Source of the DNA: FEN-1219 sp039933105 | GTDB lineage: Bacteria; Pseudomonadota; Gammaproteobacteria; Steroidobacterales; Rariloculaceae | Reading direction: 5' to 3' | Assembly (NCBI GenBank): GCA_039933105.1 | Contig: JBDTOT010000006.1 | Location: 65,272 to 129,271 of the forward strand | Length of the DNA: 64,000 nucleotides | Part shown: positions 25,501 through 33,228 of the stretch, piece by piece | Layout: the number at the start of each line of letters is the position of its first letter | How positions within the stretch are numbered: position 1 is the stretch's first letter | Program-made: the position numbers and the translations under genes | Notes under the pieces: model-generated | What the model was told of the DNA's origin: nothing | The model's database searches: none | Seen by the model: only the letters and a program-made list of their open reading frames with translations

Positions 25501-27013
25501 GCTGACGAATCGTCTTCGTGGTGGGGTCGAGCACGTTGACGCCGCCGTCGAAAGTACCGATCCAGATCTCACCGCTGCGCGATTCGAGAAGACTCAGCAC
25601 GCCGTCGACGGCGAGCGAACGCGAATCGCCGCGGCGCACCGGAATCGACTCGAATCGACCGTCCGGTGTGAGGACTTTCAACCCGCGTCCCATCGTGCCG
25701 ATCCATAGCGCGCCGCGATGATCCTGCCGCAGCGACGTCACGGGCGCGTCGCCGATCGGACTCTCGCGGCCGATGAGCGCGCTCATCGGCGTGGCGGCTC
25801 CGGTGCTCGCGTCGAAGCGGACGAGCCCGGCTGCGAGCGAGGCAATCCATACGTGGTTGTCGGGAGCATCCGCAAACGCGGTAACCGGTTGGTTTTCGAG
25901 CCAGGCGGGGCGGCGCCCGCCCAGCTCCCAGCTGCGAGGGTCCCAGCGGCTGACGCCGCCGGTGCGGGTGCCGACCCAGACGAGCCCGGCGCGGTCCTGA
26001 TACAGGGACATCACGAGCGAATCGCGTAACGATGCGCTGTCGTTCGCGTCGTGGCGGTAGTGGCTGAACGTACGCGAGGAGCGGTCGAGCAGTGCGAGCC
26101 CGTCTCCTGTGCCAACCCACAAGTGCCCCGCCTGGTCCTCGAGAATGGCGCGCACGTTGTCGCTGCCGAGAGAACCCGGGTTGCGGGCGTCGTGACGGAA
26201 GGTCTCGAGGACACGGCCGTCGCGATCCATGCGCACGAGGCCTGCGCTGAACGAGCCGATCCAGAGTGAGCCCGTCTGATCCTCGAGCACGGCCGATATC
26301 TTTTCGTCGCTGAGCGAATGCGATTCGCCCGCGGCTGTGCCGACACGGACCAGCGTTTGCGTGTCGGAGCGCCAGCGATTCAGTCCCTTGTCGGTGCCGA
26401 TCCAAACGTCGCCGACGCGATCGAGCGCGAGCGTCGAAACGTGATCGCTGCCGAGCGACGCGGGATCGCCATCGCTGTGACGCAAGTGCTCGATGCGCCC
26501 CGATGTCGGTTCGAGCACGTCGACGCCCGCGTCGAACGTGCCGATCCAGAGGTACCCGCGGCCGTCGATGAGCACCGTGCGCACTCTGTCGCTCGCAAGC
26601 GAGCTCGCGTCGTTCGGATCGTGCCGATAGCTCGTGAACGTGTCGCTGTGGCGCGCCCATTTCGCGACGCCGGCGTCGTTGGTGGCGATCCAGAGATCCG
26701 CATGCGGGTCTTCGACGATCTGCCACACGTAGTTGCCGGGCAGCGAGCCCGACTCCGTACGCGAACGCGCGTAGCGGTAGAGCTCGTGCCCGTCGTAGCG
26801 TACGAGGCCGTCTTCTGTGCCGAGCCACACGAATCCCTGCGAGTCCTGCAGGGTCGTCATCACGGTTGCCTGCGGCAGTCCGTCCGAGGTGGTGAGATGC
26901 TCGAGGACGAGCGGCGGAGCTTCGGCCGTAGCGACCGACGCTCCGAGCAAGTACAGCAATGCCGCGGCCGAGCGCGCCCGCCGCCCGCCGCTGGTTCGTT
27001 CCTTCGGTGTCAC
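22508..27013 (-). CDS. Hybrid sensor kinase with double-propeller sensor, REC and HPt
   Basis: A 1501-aa membrane protein. It has a signal sequence (to ~30), then about 14 'two-component propeller' repeats (WIGT-x-x-GL style, ~40-745), read as two seven-bladed propellers. Next come a Y_Y_Y domain (~760-840), one membrane helix (~855), HisKA with MSHELRTPMNG (His ~876), HATPase (GTGLGLAICRELADLMAG), a degenerate receiver-like stretch (~1075-1190), an intact receiver (LILMDLSMPGMDG, Asp ~1285) and HPt (AHRLASAAANVGA, His ~1440). This matches the HTCS architecture that senses carbohydrates in other phyla. The ligand is unknown. Translation is coupled to the GGDEF-EAL gene downstream. Confidence 0.95.
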   Translation of the reverse strand: MTPKERTSGGRRARSAAALLYLLGASVATAEAPPLVLEHLTTSDGLPQATVMTTLQDSQGFVWLGTEDGLVRYDGHELYRYARSRTESGSLPGNYVWQIVEDPHADLWIATNDAGVAKWARHSDTFTSYRHDPNDASSLASDRVRTVLIDGRGYLWIGTFDAGVDVLEPTSGRIEHLRHSDGDPASLGSDHVSTLALDRVGDVWIGTDKGLNRWRSDTQTLVRVGTAAGESHSLSDEKISAVLEDQTGSLWIGSFSAGLVRMDRDGRVLETFRHDARNPGSLGSDNVRAILEDQAGHLWVGTGDGLALLDRSSRTFSHYRHDANDSASLRDSLVMSLYQDRAGLVWVGTRTGGVSRWDPRSWELGGRRPAWLENQPVTAFADAPDNHVWIASLAAGLVRFDASTGAATPMSALIGRESPIGDAPVTSLRQDHRGALWIGTMGRGLKVLTPDGRFESIPVRRGDSRSLAVDGVLSLLESRSGEIWIGTFDGGVNVLDPTTKTIRQLPYGSAPGEVSAPNVTALAEDPHGNLWLGTEGGGLDLARADGTVLKVFRNDPANPKTLPANTVYALAVDSDGHLWVATDGGGLARVADPGAAPDSIEFEVLGRADGLSSDTLWGIVPDARGRLWLSGNAGLMRFDPETRAIKTYHREHGLQGEEFSFGAAFRLRDGRVAFGGPGGFNIFDPATLSENTQPPRVALTSVEVLGVRAAGDTPFWLRDRVSLDYRGTIVSLDFGVLDFTSPTHNRLAYRMTGLTDDWIDLGAQRRVTLTNLDSGDHVLEVRAANSDSVWSAPPFKLTIHRDPAPWASPLAYALYALALLGFAAHRIHRHRRKFQEMAQARERLEAEVKVRTRELLESNQQLAEAAQAKSNFLDRMSHELRTPMNGVVGMTELLSRTTLSPTQSHLTKTIRSSAQILLQIVNDLLDLSKIRAGKVAFEALPIDLGQVLEECTSLFAGAAEAKGIELIVCPPAPAQRVLLGDPLRVRQIMMNLIGNAVKFTEQGEVVVKADLQSVEGDQAVVRLAVSDTGIGMDATAVGKIFEPFAQADETTTRRFGGTGLGLAICRELADLMAGRITVESQPQIGSTFILSLPLKFGDAIHQPPSALLATGRVRILSRRPSLTESLARHAASLGLTVLADDADLDEANVVLVDAGSHANTLNSLLASFGSSSVPLVVIASTAEVDARQLRVLLPDERIVLKPVHMIALREAFASALGAQPQTVAVEPAPPENAQFKGHVLLVEDEPVNAAVAEGYLTALGCTSVWVSGGTDAVARIAAERFDLILMDLSMPGMDGFAATALIRQQQTRAASARTPIVALTAHDAANYRDKCLAADMDDILTKPYTFDDCARLLRRWLVHGADSAARPARTAEPMVDKIDPTLLATVDAAAVSALRQMRGGKHADLYTKLVELFRVSSTQSLAELHTAVERDDLAAAAAVAHRLASAAANVGALAFAQHVKDLEKQALNAQRGRARAMCRELHAAHLPLLDTLQSQQLRATA

Positions 27014-27125
27014 TCTTCGAGTATCCGCGAGCGCCCGTGGCGGCGCGTTGATCGGTTTCCGGAATCAGGCCAGAGCGCGGCTTGCGAGCCGGAACTGGAT
27101 CACAGTCTCGCGATGGGCACTGCCG

Positions 27126-28979
27126 CTATTGGTTCGGTACCCAGGTTGCGATCGACGCAGGCTTCGTCGGCGACGGATTTGTCGGCGCCCCGTTCCACCA
27201 CGTCAGGCTGCGGCTCCAGGTGTAGCCGCGGCTCCAGGTGTAGCCGCGTGACCAGGTGTAGCCGCGGCTCCAGGTGTAACCGCGCGACCACGTGTAGCCC
27301 CGGCTCCAGGTGTAGCCCTCGCTCCACGCGAAGCCCTGATTCCACGGATAGCCGCGCGACCAGGTGTAGCCGTCGGAAGTGGCCGGATCGCCCCACGTCT
27401 GGCTGCCCATGTCCATCACATAGTAGTTGCCGTCGTCGCCCTGGTTCGCGGGGCCGCCGAAGTGCTTCGTGCCGGCGAGGTCGGCGTCGATATCGAGACC
27501 GCCGTTCGCGCAGTTGGCCGCTTTGGCGTTGGCCGCTTCGTAGGCATTGATGAGGCCCGCGCCCTGCTGGAACACGCTGTACGCGAGCTTGCCGTTCGAC
27601 TTCACGGCGGGCCGCCCGGAGGCGAGCAGCCGGCACTTCACCTCGTCTGGCGTCAGCGACGGGTCGTCCTGCAGCAACAGTGCGACGACGCCCGACGTCA
27701 CGGCCGCCGCCTGCGACGTGCCGGACATGGTGAACAGCTGGCGCAGCGCGTCTACCGAGGCCGGGTCGATGTACGAGAGATAGCTGCTGCTCGACATGGA
27801 AGCTTTGATATGGCCGCCCGGCGCGACGACTTCGGGCTTCACGAAGCCTTCGTACGTCGGGCCCGTCGAGGAGAACGACGCGAGACGATCGTCGCTGAAG
27901 TTGTACGGCGTTTCGTTGTCCGTCAACGCACCGACCGTGATCACGTACGGCACGTTGCCCGGGACGTTGATCGTCATCGGTTTCGGGCCGTCGTTGCCCG
28001 CCGCCACGACCACGACGATACCGGCGCGCCACGCGGCCATCACCGCCTGGTTCAGCGGATCGTCCCAGTAGTACGACTGGGGCTCGGCGCCGAACGACAG
28101 GTTCAGCACGCGGATCTTGTATTTGGCTTTGTTCGCGACGACCCAGTTCAGGCCCGCGATGACGTCGACGTAGCGGCCTGCGCCCGAACCGTCGAACGCG
28201 CGGACCTCCACGAGGTTCGCCTGCGGCGCGATGCCCTGATAGGCGCCGTTCAGCGCCTGCGCGCCGCTCGCGGCGATCGACGTGACGTGCGTGCCGTGGC
28301 CGTAAGGGTCCGTGGTCACGCGTCCCGAGCCGCCGTTCGTGACGTCGATCGAGGCCAGGATACGGTTGCCGTAGAACTGGAATGTGTCCTGCCAGAGTCC
28401 CGTGTCGAGCACCGCGATCGTGATGCCGCGGCCGGTGATGCCGTCGCACTGGAGCTTGTCGGCCCCGATCATTGCCGGGTAGTTGGTCTCGTACACCAAC
28501 GGCAATGAAGCGAGATTCGTTTTGTCCTGGAGGCGGGTCGTAGCGCTGACGACCGGCGAGGTGACCGCGCTCACCAAGGGATTGCATCCCACGGCTGCCA
28601 CGACGGGTGCGGCGACGCTCTGCACGGTTTTGACCAAGGGGCTTTGAGCGAGCGTCGTGTTGACGTTGTTCACGAGATTCTGCAGGCCGCCGAGCAACGT
28701 GCCCTGCGTGCTGAGCGCTCGATCTTCGTAGACGCGCACGGTCGAATCCGCGCGCAGCTGAGCGAGCTGCGCTTCGGTGAGATGCGCGGATACCGCGCGG
28801 ATGATGTCGAGGTCGCGGCCCGGTTCGGCGCCCACTTGGCCGACGTGTGCGCGCGCCGCATCCAGCGTCGCGCCCTGAACGATGTAAGAGGCCGACGGCT
28901 CGGCGTGCGCCGCGGTCATCCCTGCCATCGCGATCACTAGCCCGGTCAACAGACGGCGTGCGGGTATGAGCTTCTGCAT
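27126..28979 (-). CDS. Exported subtilisin-like serine protease (S8) with repeat tail
   Basis: A 617-aa protein with a Sec signal (AAHAEP), an inhibitor-like propeptide (SYIVQGATLDAARAHV..., ~25-85) and an S8 domain. The triad is Asp in AVLDTG (~192), His in YGHGTHVTS (~228) and Ser in MSGTSQAA (~420). The oxyanion Asn is in VVVAAGNDGP. After a spacer (~480-535) come nine hexad units of form G-[YF]-x-W-x-x ending in SLTWWNG, an aromatic tail probably at the cell surface or in the medium. ATG 28979 begins the signal peptide; upstream in-frame codons are not supported. Confidence 0.93.
   Translation of the reverse strand: MQKLIPARRLLTGLVIAMAGMTAAHAEPSASYIVQGATLDAARAHVGQVGAEPGRDLDIIRAVSAHLTEAQLAQLRADSTVRVYEDRALSTQGTLLGGLQNLVNNVNTTLAQSPLVKTVQSVAAPVVAAVGCNPLVSAVTSPVVSATTRLQDKTNLASLPLVYETNYPAMIGADKLQCDGITGRGITIAVLDTGLWQDTFQFYGNRILASIDVTNGGSGRVTTDPYGHGTHVTSIAASGAQALNGAYQGIAPQANLVEVRAFDGSGAGRYVDVIAGLNWVVANKAKYKIRVLNLSFGAEPQSYYWDDPLNQAVMAAWRAGIVVVVAAGNDGPKPMTINVPGNVPYVITVGALTDNETPYNFSDDRLASFSSTGPTYEGFVKPEVVAPGGHIKASMSSSSYLSYIDPASVDALRQLFTMSGTSQAAAVTSGVVALLLQDDPSLTPDEVKCRLLASGRPAVKSNGKLAYSVFQQGAGLINAYEAANAKAANCANGGLDIDADLAGTKHFGGPANQGDDGNYYVMDMGSQTWGDPATSDGYTWSRGYPWNQGFAWSEGYTWSRGYTWSRGYTWSRGYTWSRGYTWSRGYTWSRSLTWWNGAPTNPSPTKPASIATWVPNQ
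27210..27371 (-). repeat. Tandem 18-bp coding repeat (nine units)
   Basis: Nine 18-bp units encode GYTWSR six times in a row, preceded by GYTWSR, GYPWNQ and GFAWSE. The unit, seen on the plus strand, is close to GCGGCTCCAGGTGTAGCC. The six C-terminal units are near-identical in DNA, so the number could vary by slippage or recombination. Confidence 0.9.
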
Positions 28980-29130
28980 GGTTGTTCTGCCGCCAAAACG
29001 ATGTGCGTATTTGAAGGCTTTGCGGCGAGGAACGCCTTGGTGCAGGCGACTGCCGGTTCCCGCGTCTTGTGACGCAGGTCTCATAACGCCGGGGTAAAAC
29101 GCGGCGGCGTGCGGGACGCGACGAGCGTTC

Positions 29131-30750
29131 TTAGGCGGATTCCGCCACGGGAGGGAGCGCGGACACGCTGGCGTCCAGGCTGCCGTAAAGATCGCCAATG
29201 CCGTACCGGCAACCGAGATTGAGGAGGGCGGTGCGCTGCGCTGCGTCATCGACGCCGGTGGCGATCGGCGTGAGGCCGAGCGCCGCGGCCATCGCAATGC
29301 CCGCGCGGCACACGTTGTGCGCGACGACGTCGCTGCGCAGTGCCGACACCCATGCGCGATCGAGCTGCAACCCCCAGATCGGCGCACGAGCGAGCGCAGC
29401 CAGCGACCCTGCGCCGCGCCCGACCTCGTCCACGACGAACTGCACGCCGAGCCGGTGCAACGAGCGGAAATCGACGCTGTCGCGTGCAACGAATACCTTC
29501 TCCGCGACGCGCAGCTCGAAGCGCTCGGGCGGTACGGCCGCGTCCGACAGAAAGCGATGTAGATCCGTGACGAAGTCTTCGTGGAGAACGTGATCGCGCA
29601 ATGCACCGAGCGAGATGCGCACGTCCGAATCCGAGTGCGCGCTCAGCGCTTCGAAGTCCTGCGGCAGGTGCTCGAGCACGCTGCGGGACAGGCTCGTCGC
29701 GAGGCCCGTCGTCTGCGCCACGCGCAGAAACTCGGCCGGGCGAATCTCGCCGCGCAGCGGATGCAGCCAGCGTACATAGCCGACCCACGCCACCTTGCGC
29801 CCGCTGCGTAAGTCGTGACGGCCCGTGTAGCGCAGGCGGATCGCGCGGCTCGCGATCGCGTCGCGCAGCTCGCGCGCGATGTCAATGCGGGCGAGCGATT
29901 TCAATTGCAGCGTATCGCTGAAGAAGAAGACGTTCTTCGAAGCCGCGCGGCGCGCTTCCGCAGCGGCGGCACGTGCGTGGTCTAGCAGCACGCGCGGGTT
30001 CGAAGCATCTACGCCGAGAATGCCCACTCCGGCATAGGGCGTGAGGTGAAATTCCGCGTCACCGACAACGATGGGCTCGCGCAGGCTGGCGCTGACGCTC
30101 GCGACGCACGCTTCGATGGCTTCGCGATTCGCGCTGTGCACGACGAGCGCGAGCAAATTCTCGCCGAGCTGGCCGACATACCACTCCGGCGTGGCCTCGG
30201 GGCCGCCGCCGAGCGGAAGCCGCGACAGTGCGGTGGTCATGATCTGCTCGGACACTCGCGTCGCGATGATTTCCGCGATGTCTGCGATCTCGTCGACGTA
30301 TACGACGGCAACGGCGAGCGGCCGTTCGCGAAGTGCCGCGACGGAAATCGATTCCTTGAAGCGGCGCAGAAAGCCGCGGCGATCGAGCCGCAACTGCTGA
30401 TGCTCGCCGGTCGCCGCGGCGGTGTCCCCGGCTTCGCTGCCAAGCACGGGCCGAATGACGCATGTGGCGCGGTCCGGGCCCTGCGGAGTGACTCGAATCT
30501 CGTAGCGCGTCTCGCGCTCCTGGAAACGGGCTTCGACCGCGGTGCGGTCGGCAATGGCCTTGCGTGTGAGCTGGCGGATGAGCGCGGCCGTAGACGCGGA
30601 CCATGCGGGCACGAAGCGCTCGCGGTTCGTCACGTCGCCGCCGCCGAGCTCGGCAACGGCCCGGCCGCCCGCGTAGGCGACCGGCGTTCCGTCGCGCTTC
30701 ACGAGCAGAACCAGATCGGGCAGCGCCTCAATGAGCTCCGGCTTCGACAT
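29131..30750 (-). CDS. Degenerate GGDEF-EAL regulatory protein (catalytically dead)
   Basis: A 539-aa cytoplasmic protein. A PAS-like N-terminus (LPDLVLLVKRDGTPVAYAGG, 1-110) is followed by a GGDEF fold (~125-290), where the active-site loop reads QLGENLL instead of GGDEF (~residue 194), and an EAL fold (~295-530). The EAL signature is VGYVRWLHP, losing Glu-Ala-Leu. N of NxSxxxL becomes S, the DDFGxGxSS loop becomes VDEVGRGAGSL, and the catalytic Lys becomes Gln (LQLDRAW). It should neither make nor break c-di-GMP but may bind it or a protein. ATG 30750 is chosen; 30795 is an alternative. Confidence 0.85.
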   Translation of the reverse strand: MSKPELIEALPDLVLLVKRDGTPVAYAGGRAVAELGGGDVTNRERFVPAWSASTAALIRQLTRKAIADRTAVEARFQERETRYEIRVTPQGPDRATCVIRPVLGSEAGDTAAATGEHQQLRLDRRGFLRRFKESISVAALRERPLAVAVVYVDEIADIAEIIATRVSEQIMTTALSRLPLGGGPEATPEWYVGQLGENLLALVVHSANREAIEACVASVSASLREPIVVGDAEFHLTPYAGVGILGVDASNPRVLLDHARAAAAEARRAASKNVFFFSDTLQLKSLARIDIARELRDAIASRAIRLRYTGRHDLRSGRKVAWVGYVRWLHPLRGEIRPAEFLRVAQTTGLATSLSRSVLEHLPQDFEALSAHSDSDVRISLGALRDHVLHEDFVTDLHRFLSDAAVPPERFELRVAEKVFVARDSVDFRSLHRLGVQFVVDEVGRGAGSLAALARAPIWGLQLDRAWVSALRSDVVAHNVCRAGIAMAAALGLTPIATGVDDAAQRTALLNLGCRYGIGDLYGSLDASVSALPPVAESA

Positions 30751-30809
30751 AGGGCCAACTGTAGCGAGAAGGTGCCCCGGCAAACCTAGACGCAAGTAGA
30801 ATTTCGGGC

Positions 30810-31181
30810 ATGGCCGAACGACGCTGTTTGAACTGCGGCATGGTCGCGAACGCGGTGCGGTTCGACCTCGACCAGGTGCCGCCGCGTGGCCGTTGCACCA
30901 AGTGCGACGAGAACCTCTACCTCCAGCACGACGGCAAGTTCCTCACGCGCGATATCGCGCATAGTCGCGAGACCGTGGCCCGCGCCCGCGAGAAACTCGA
31001 CGAGCTGCTGCTCGACGGGTGGCGCGGCTACTATCGCGGCGTGCGCATCGTCGTCGGCGGTGGCCTGATCCGGGAAGAGGTGCTGGGGCAGCTTCGCTAT
31101 TACCGCGAACGCGGTGTCATACGCGCCTACCGCGAGGACAGCCCGAATCGCGGCGCCATCGTGGCCACGCTGCGGGACTGA
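30810..31181 (+). CDS. Small zinc-ribbon protein with Smr-like C-terminus
   Basis: A 123-aa cytoplasmic protein. The N-terminal CLNCG and CTKCD (residues 6-9 and 28-31) form a likely zinc ribbon. A basic helix follows, then GVRIVVGGGLIREEVLGQL and SPNRGAIVATL, which resemble the second half of Smr (MutS2-related) nuclease domains (xIIHGxG... and GGxGATxVxL). The family's DLH motif is absent, so nuclease activity is doubtful. The Smr link is inference from motif spacing. It is divergent from the degenerate GGDEF-EAL gene across 59 bp. Confidence 0.7.
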   Translation: MAERRCLNCGMVANAVRFDLDQVPPRGRCTKCDENLYLQHDGKFLTRDIAHSRETVARAREKLDELLLDGWRGYYRGVRIVVGGGLIREEVLGQLRYYRERGVIRAYREDSPNRGAIVATLRD

Positions 31182-31275
31182 AACTGGGCTTTGAGCCGCC
31201 TTGCACGGTCAACCCCGTGGACCCAGGAGTCACGGCCAGCGTACGATGCCGGGCGAGTATCACTGGGGGACAGCC

Positions 31276-32724
31276 GTGCAATTCATTCAGCGTCTTTTGG
31301 CAGCCGCGACTGCGGCATGCCTTGCAGCCTCATTCGTCGCACCAGTCATTGCGCAGCAGGTCGTCGACCCCGGCTTCAAGAGCGTGGGCCGCGGTGCGCC
31401 CGTGGCCGGCGCGTTGCCAAACGTAACGCTTCCGTTCGGCCCTCGGGCTGCAAATGCGGATCCCGCGGAGACACAGCGGGCCGTGGAAACGCTGAACAAG
31501 GTTGGTTTCGTTGGGCCGTTCGCCTTCGGTCCGCTGCGCATCATCGCCGCACAGGACGGCAACGTGCCGGCGGGTGTGCAAGCGTTACCCGTAGACCTGT
31601 TCACGTCGAAGGACTTCTACTCGGATCGCGCGCTCTGGACAGACAAGCGCTACTTCCGTTGCAACAGCCCGCTCTCGCTCGAGTCGCAACGAGGCGCGTT
31701 GAACGGCTCGATGATCGGCAAGGATCCGCCGCGCACGGCTGCATGGGGATATTGCGATCGCGACTACCCGCGCGAAGGCATCGTGACCCCTTACAAATTC
31801 AAGACGGCGCAGGAGCACTACGAAGCGCTGCTTGCCGAAACCAAGAAGCGCGGCGGCCCCACGCAGCACACGTACAAGACGGTGCCCGGGGATATGAACG
31901 GGCGCTACGCGCCGGGCGGCTTCTTCGACAACTGGTATTCGGCGATGCTCAAGGTGCAACTCCCGACCGTGCTGTCGGTGCTGACGCCGGAATACCAGAA
32001 GCGCTTCGTCCAGGACATGTACCACCAGGGCAATACGAACGCGCCGCAGTGGCCGTCGCAGTACTGCTGGCCCGAGGGGTTCATGCGGCGCTGGTATTCG
32101 GCCGCGATCCAGTTTCCGCAGACCTTTATCGTGACGCCGTCGCTCGTGCACTTGGAGGCAGGCGTTGCCGACAACTTCATTACGAACATCCACGTCGGCC
32201 GCACATTCAACATGGAGGATGTCGCGAAGGGCGGGGTCCCCCGCCTGGGCCCGGCGGTGCCGCGCTGGTACGGCGAGACGATCGGCTTCTGGGACAAGGA
32301 CGCACTGATCACGTGGACGTCGAACATCCAGGGGTGGGCCGGCCACGGCGTGTTCGAGTTCTCGAGCAAGCTACAGACGATCGAGATCTACTCGCCGGTG
32401 CGGGACAAGAAGGGCAACGTGACGGCGCTGAATCACGAGACGGTTTTCTATGACCCCGAGGCATTCGTCGAGCCCATCCGCATCGTGCGTAACTACGCGC
32501 GCATCTCCGGCTTCGAGCAGGGCGATCCGCCGCCGTTCATCGAGTGCATTCAGACGATCTATCCGATCAAGGGGCATTCGACGCCCGTGACGCCGGGCAG
32601 AGTCATCGAATACGAAGTGCCCGACATGTTCGGCCGGCCGTGGGCGCAAATGTGGGAGAAGTATTTCGAGCAGGGCATGAAGAAGCCGGAGCAGACCGAC
32701 ATCTTCGACTTCGAAAAGAAATAG
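31276..32724 (+). CDS. Exported protein, large WxxDTL-type, paralogue of the 866 gene
   Basis: A 482-aa protein starting at GTG with GGGGG (31265-31269) upstream. Sec signal to ~26 (APVIAQQ). It is clearly paralogous to the 866 product: FKSVGRG, DLFTSKDFYSDRALWTDKRY, SQYCWPEGFMRRWY, FNMEDVAKGGVPRLG, WYGETIGFWDKDALITWTSN and a DIFDF tail. The core here reads DKDALITW (Ala for Thr), a small departure. No known enzyme motif is visible. A cupin gene follows after 8 nt, so the two are probably cotranscribed. Confidence 0.87.
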   Translation: MQFIQRLLAAATAACLAASFVAPVIAQQVVDPGFKSVGRGAPVAGALPNVTLPFGPRAANADPAETQRAVETLNKVGFVGPFAFGPLRIIAAQDGNVPAGVQALPVDLFTSKDFYSDRALWTDKRYFRCNSPLSLESQRGALNGSMIGKDPPRTAAWGYCDRDYPREGIVTPYKFKTAQEHYEALLAETKKRGGPTQHTYKTVPGDMNGRYAPGGFFDNWYSAMLKVQLPTVLSVLTPEYQKRFVQDMYHQGNTNAPQWPSQYCWPEGFMRRWYSAAIQFPQTFIVTPSLVHLEAGVADNFITNIHVGRTFNMEDVAKGGVPRLGPAVPRWYGETIGFWDKDALITWTSNIQGWAGHGVFEFSSKLQTIEIYSPVRDKKGNVTALNHETVFYDPEAFVEPIRIVRNYARISGFEQGDPPPFIECIQTIYPIKGHSTPVTPGRVIEYEVPDMFGRPWAQMWEKYFEQGMKKPEQTDIFDFEKK

Positions 32725-32732
32725 AAGGCCAC

Positions 32733-33209
32733 GTGAGCCACGACCACACGCCGAATTGGAAATTCGACGGCGTGCGCGTCGTGCGCTCGAGCGAGCTCGA
32801 CATCAACACCCCGCAGACGGCAGGCATGAACCGCGCGGCCGCGATTACGACCGCGCGCACGGGTGCCGAGAAGCTCTGGGCCGGCACGGTAGTCATTCAC
32901 CCAAAGGCGAAGACGGGCGCGCACCACCACGGCCCGGTCGAGAGCGTGATTTACGTGGTCAGCGGCAAGGCACGCATGCGCTGGGGCGAGAAGCTCGAGT
33001 TCATCGCCGAGGCGGGGCCGGGCGACTTCATCTTCGTGCCGCCGTACGTTCCGCATCAAGAGATCAACGCGTCCGACACGGAGCCGCTGTCATGCGTGCT
33101 GTGTCGGTCGGGTCAGGAGCCGGTGGTAGTGAACCTCGACATACCGGTCGTCGAGAAGCCCGAGGAAGTGCACTGGGTGGACAACATCCACCCAGCACCG
33201 AAGACCTAG
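32733..33209 (+). CDS. Small cupin-domain protein
   Basis: A 158-aa cytoplasmic protein starting at GTG 32733 with AGAAGG upstream. A single cupin barrel: motif 1 GAHHHGPVESVIYVVSGKARMRW (His-His, Glu) begins near residue 69 and motif 2 PGDFIFVPPYVPHQEIN is near 105-120. All four usual metal ligands (2 His, Glu, His) are present. Such proteins bind Fe, Mn or Ni and serve as isomerases, dioxygenases or sensors; the substrate cannot be told. It follows the 31276 gene and converges on 33229. Confidence 0.9.
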   Translation: MSHDHTPNWKFDGVRVVRSSELDINTPQTAGMNRAAAITTARTGAEKLWAGTVVIHPKAKTGAHHHGPVESVIYVVSGKARMRWGEKLEFIAEAGPGDFIFVPPYVPHQEINASDTEPLSCVLCRSGQEPVVVNLDIPVVEKPEEVHWVDNIHPAPKT

Positions 33210-33228
33210 CGAGCGGCTCGCTCGGCGT

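Noticed and set aside
27210..27371. Regular repeats suggesting a CRISPR array
   Set aside because: 18-bp units in frame without spacers; they encode a hexapeptide repeat at the end of a protease.
33208..33222. Small hairpin AGCGAG-CGG-CTCGCT between convergent genes
   Set aside because: Only 6 bp, overlaps a stop codon, no T-tract; too weak to call a terminator.
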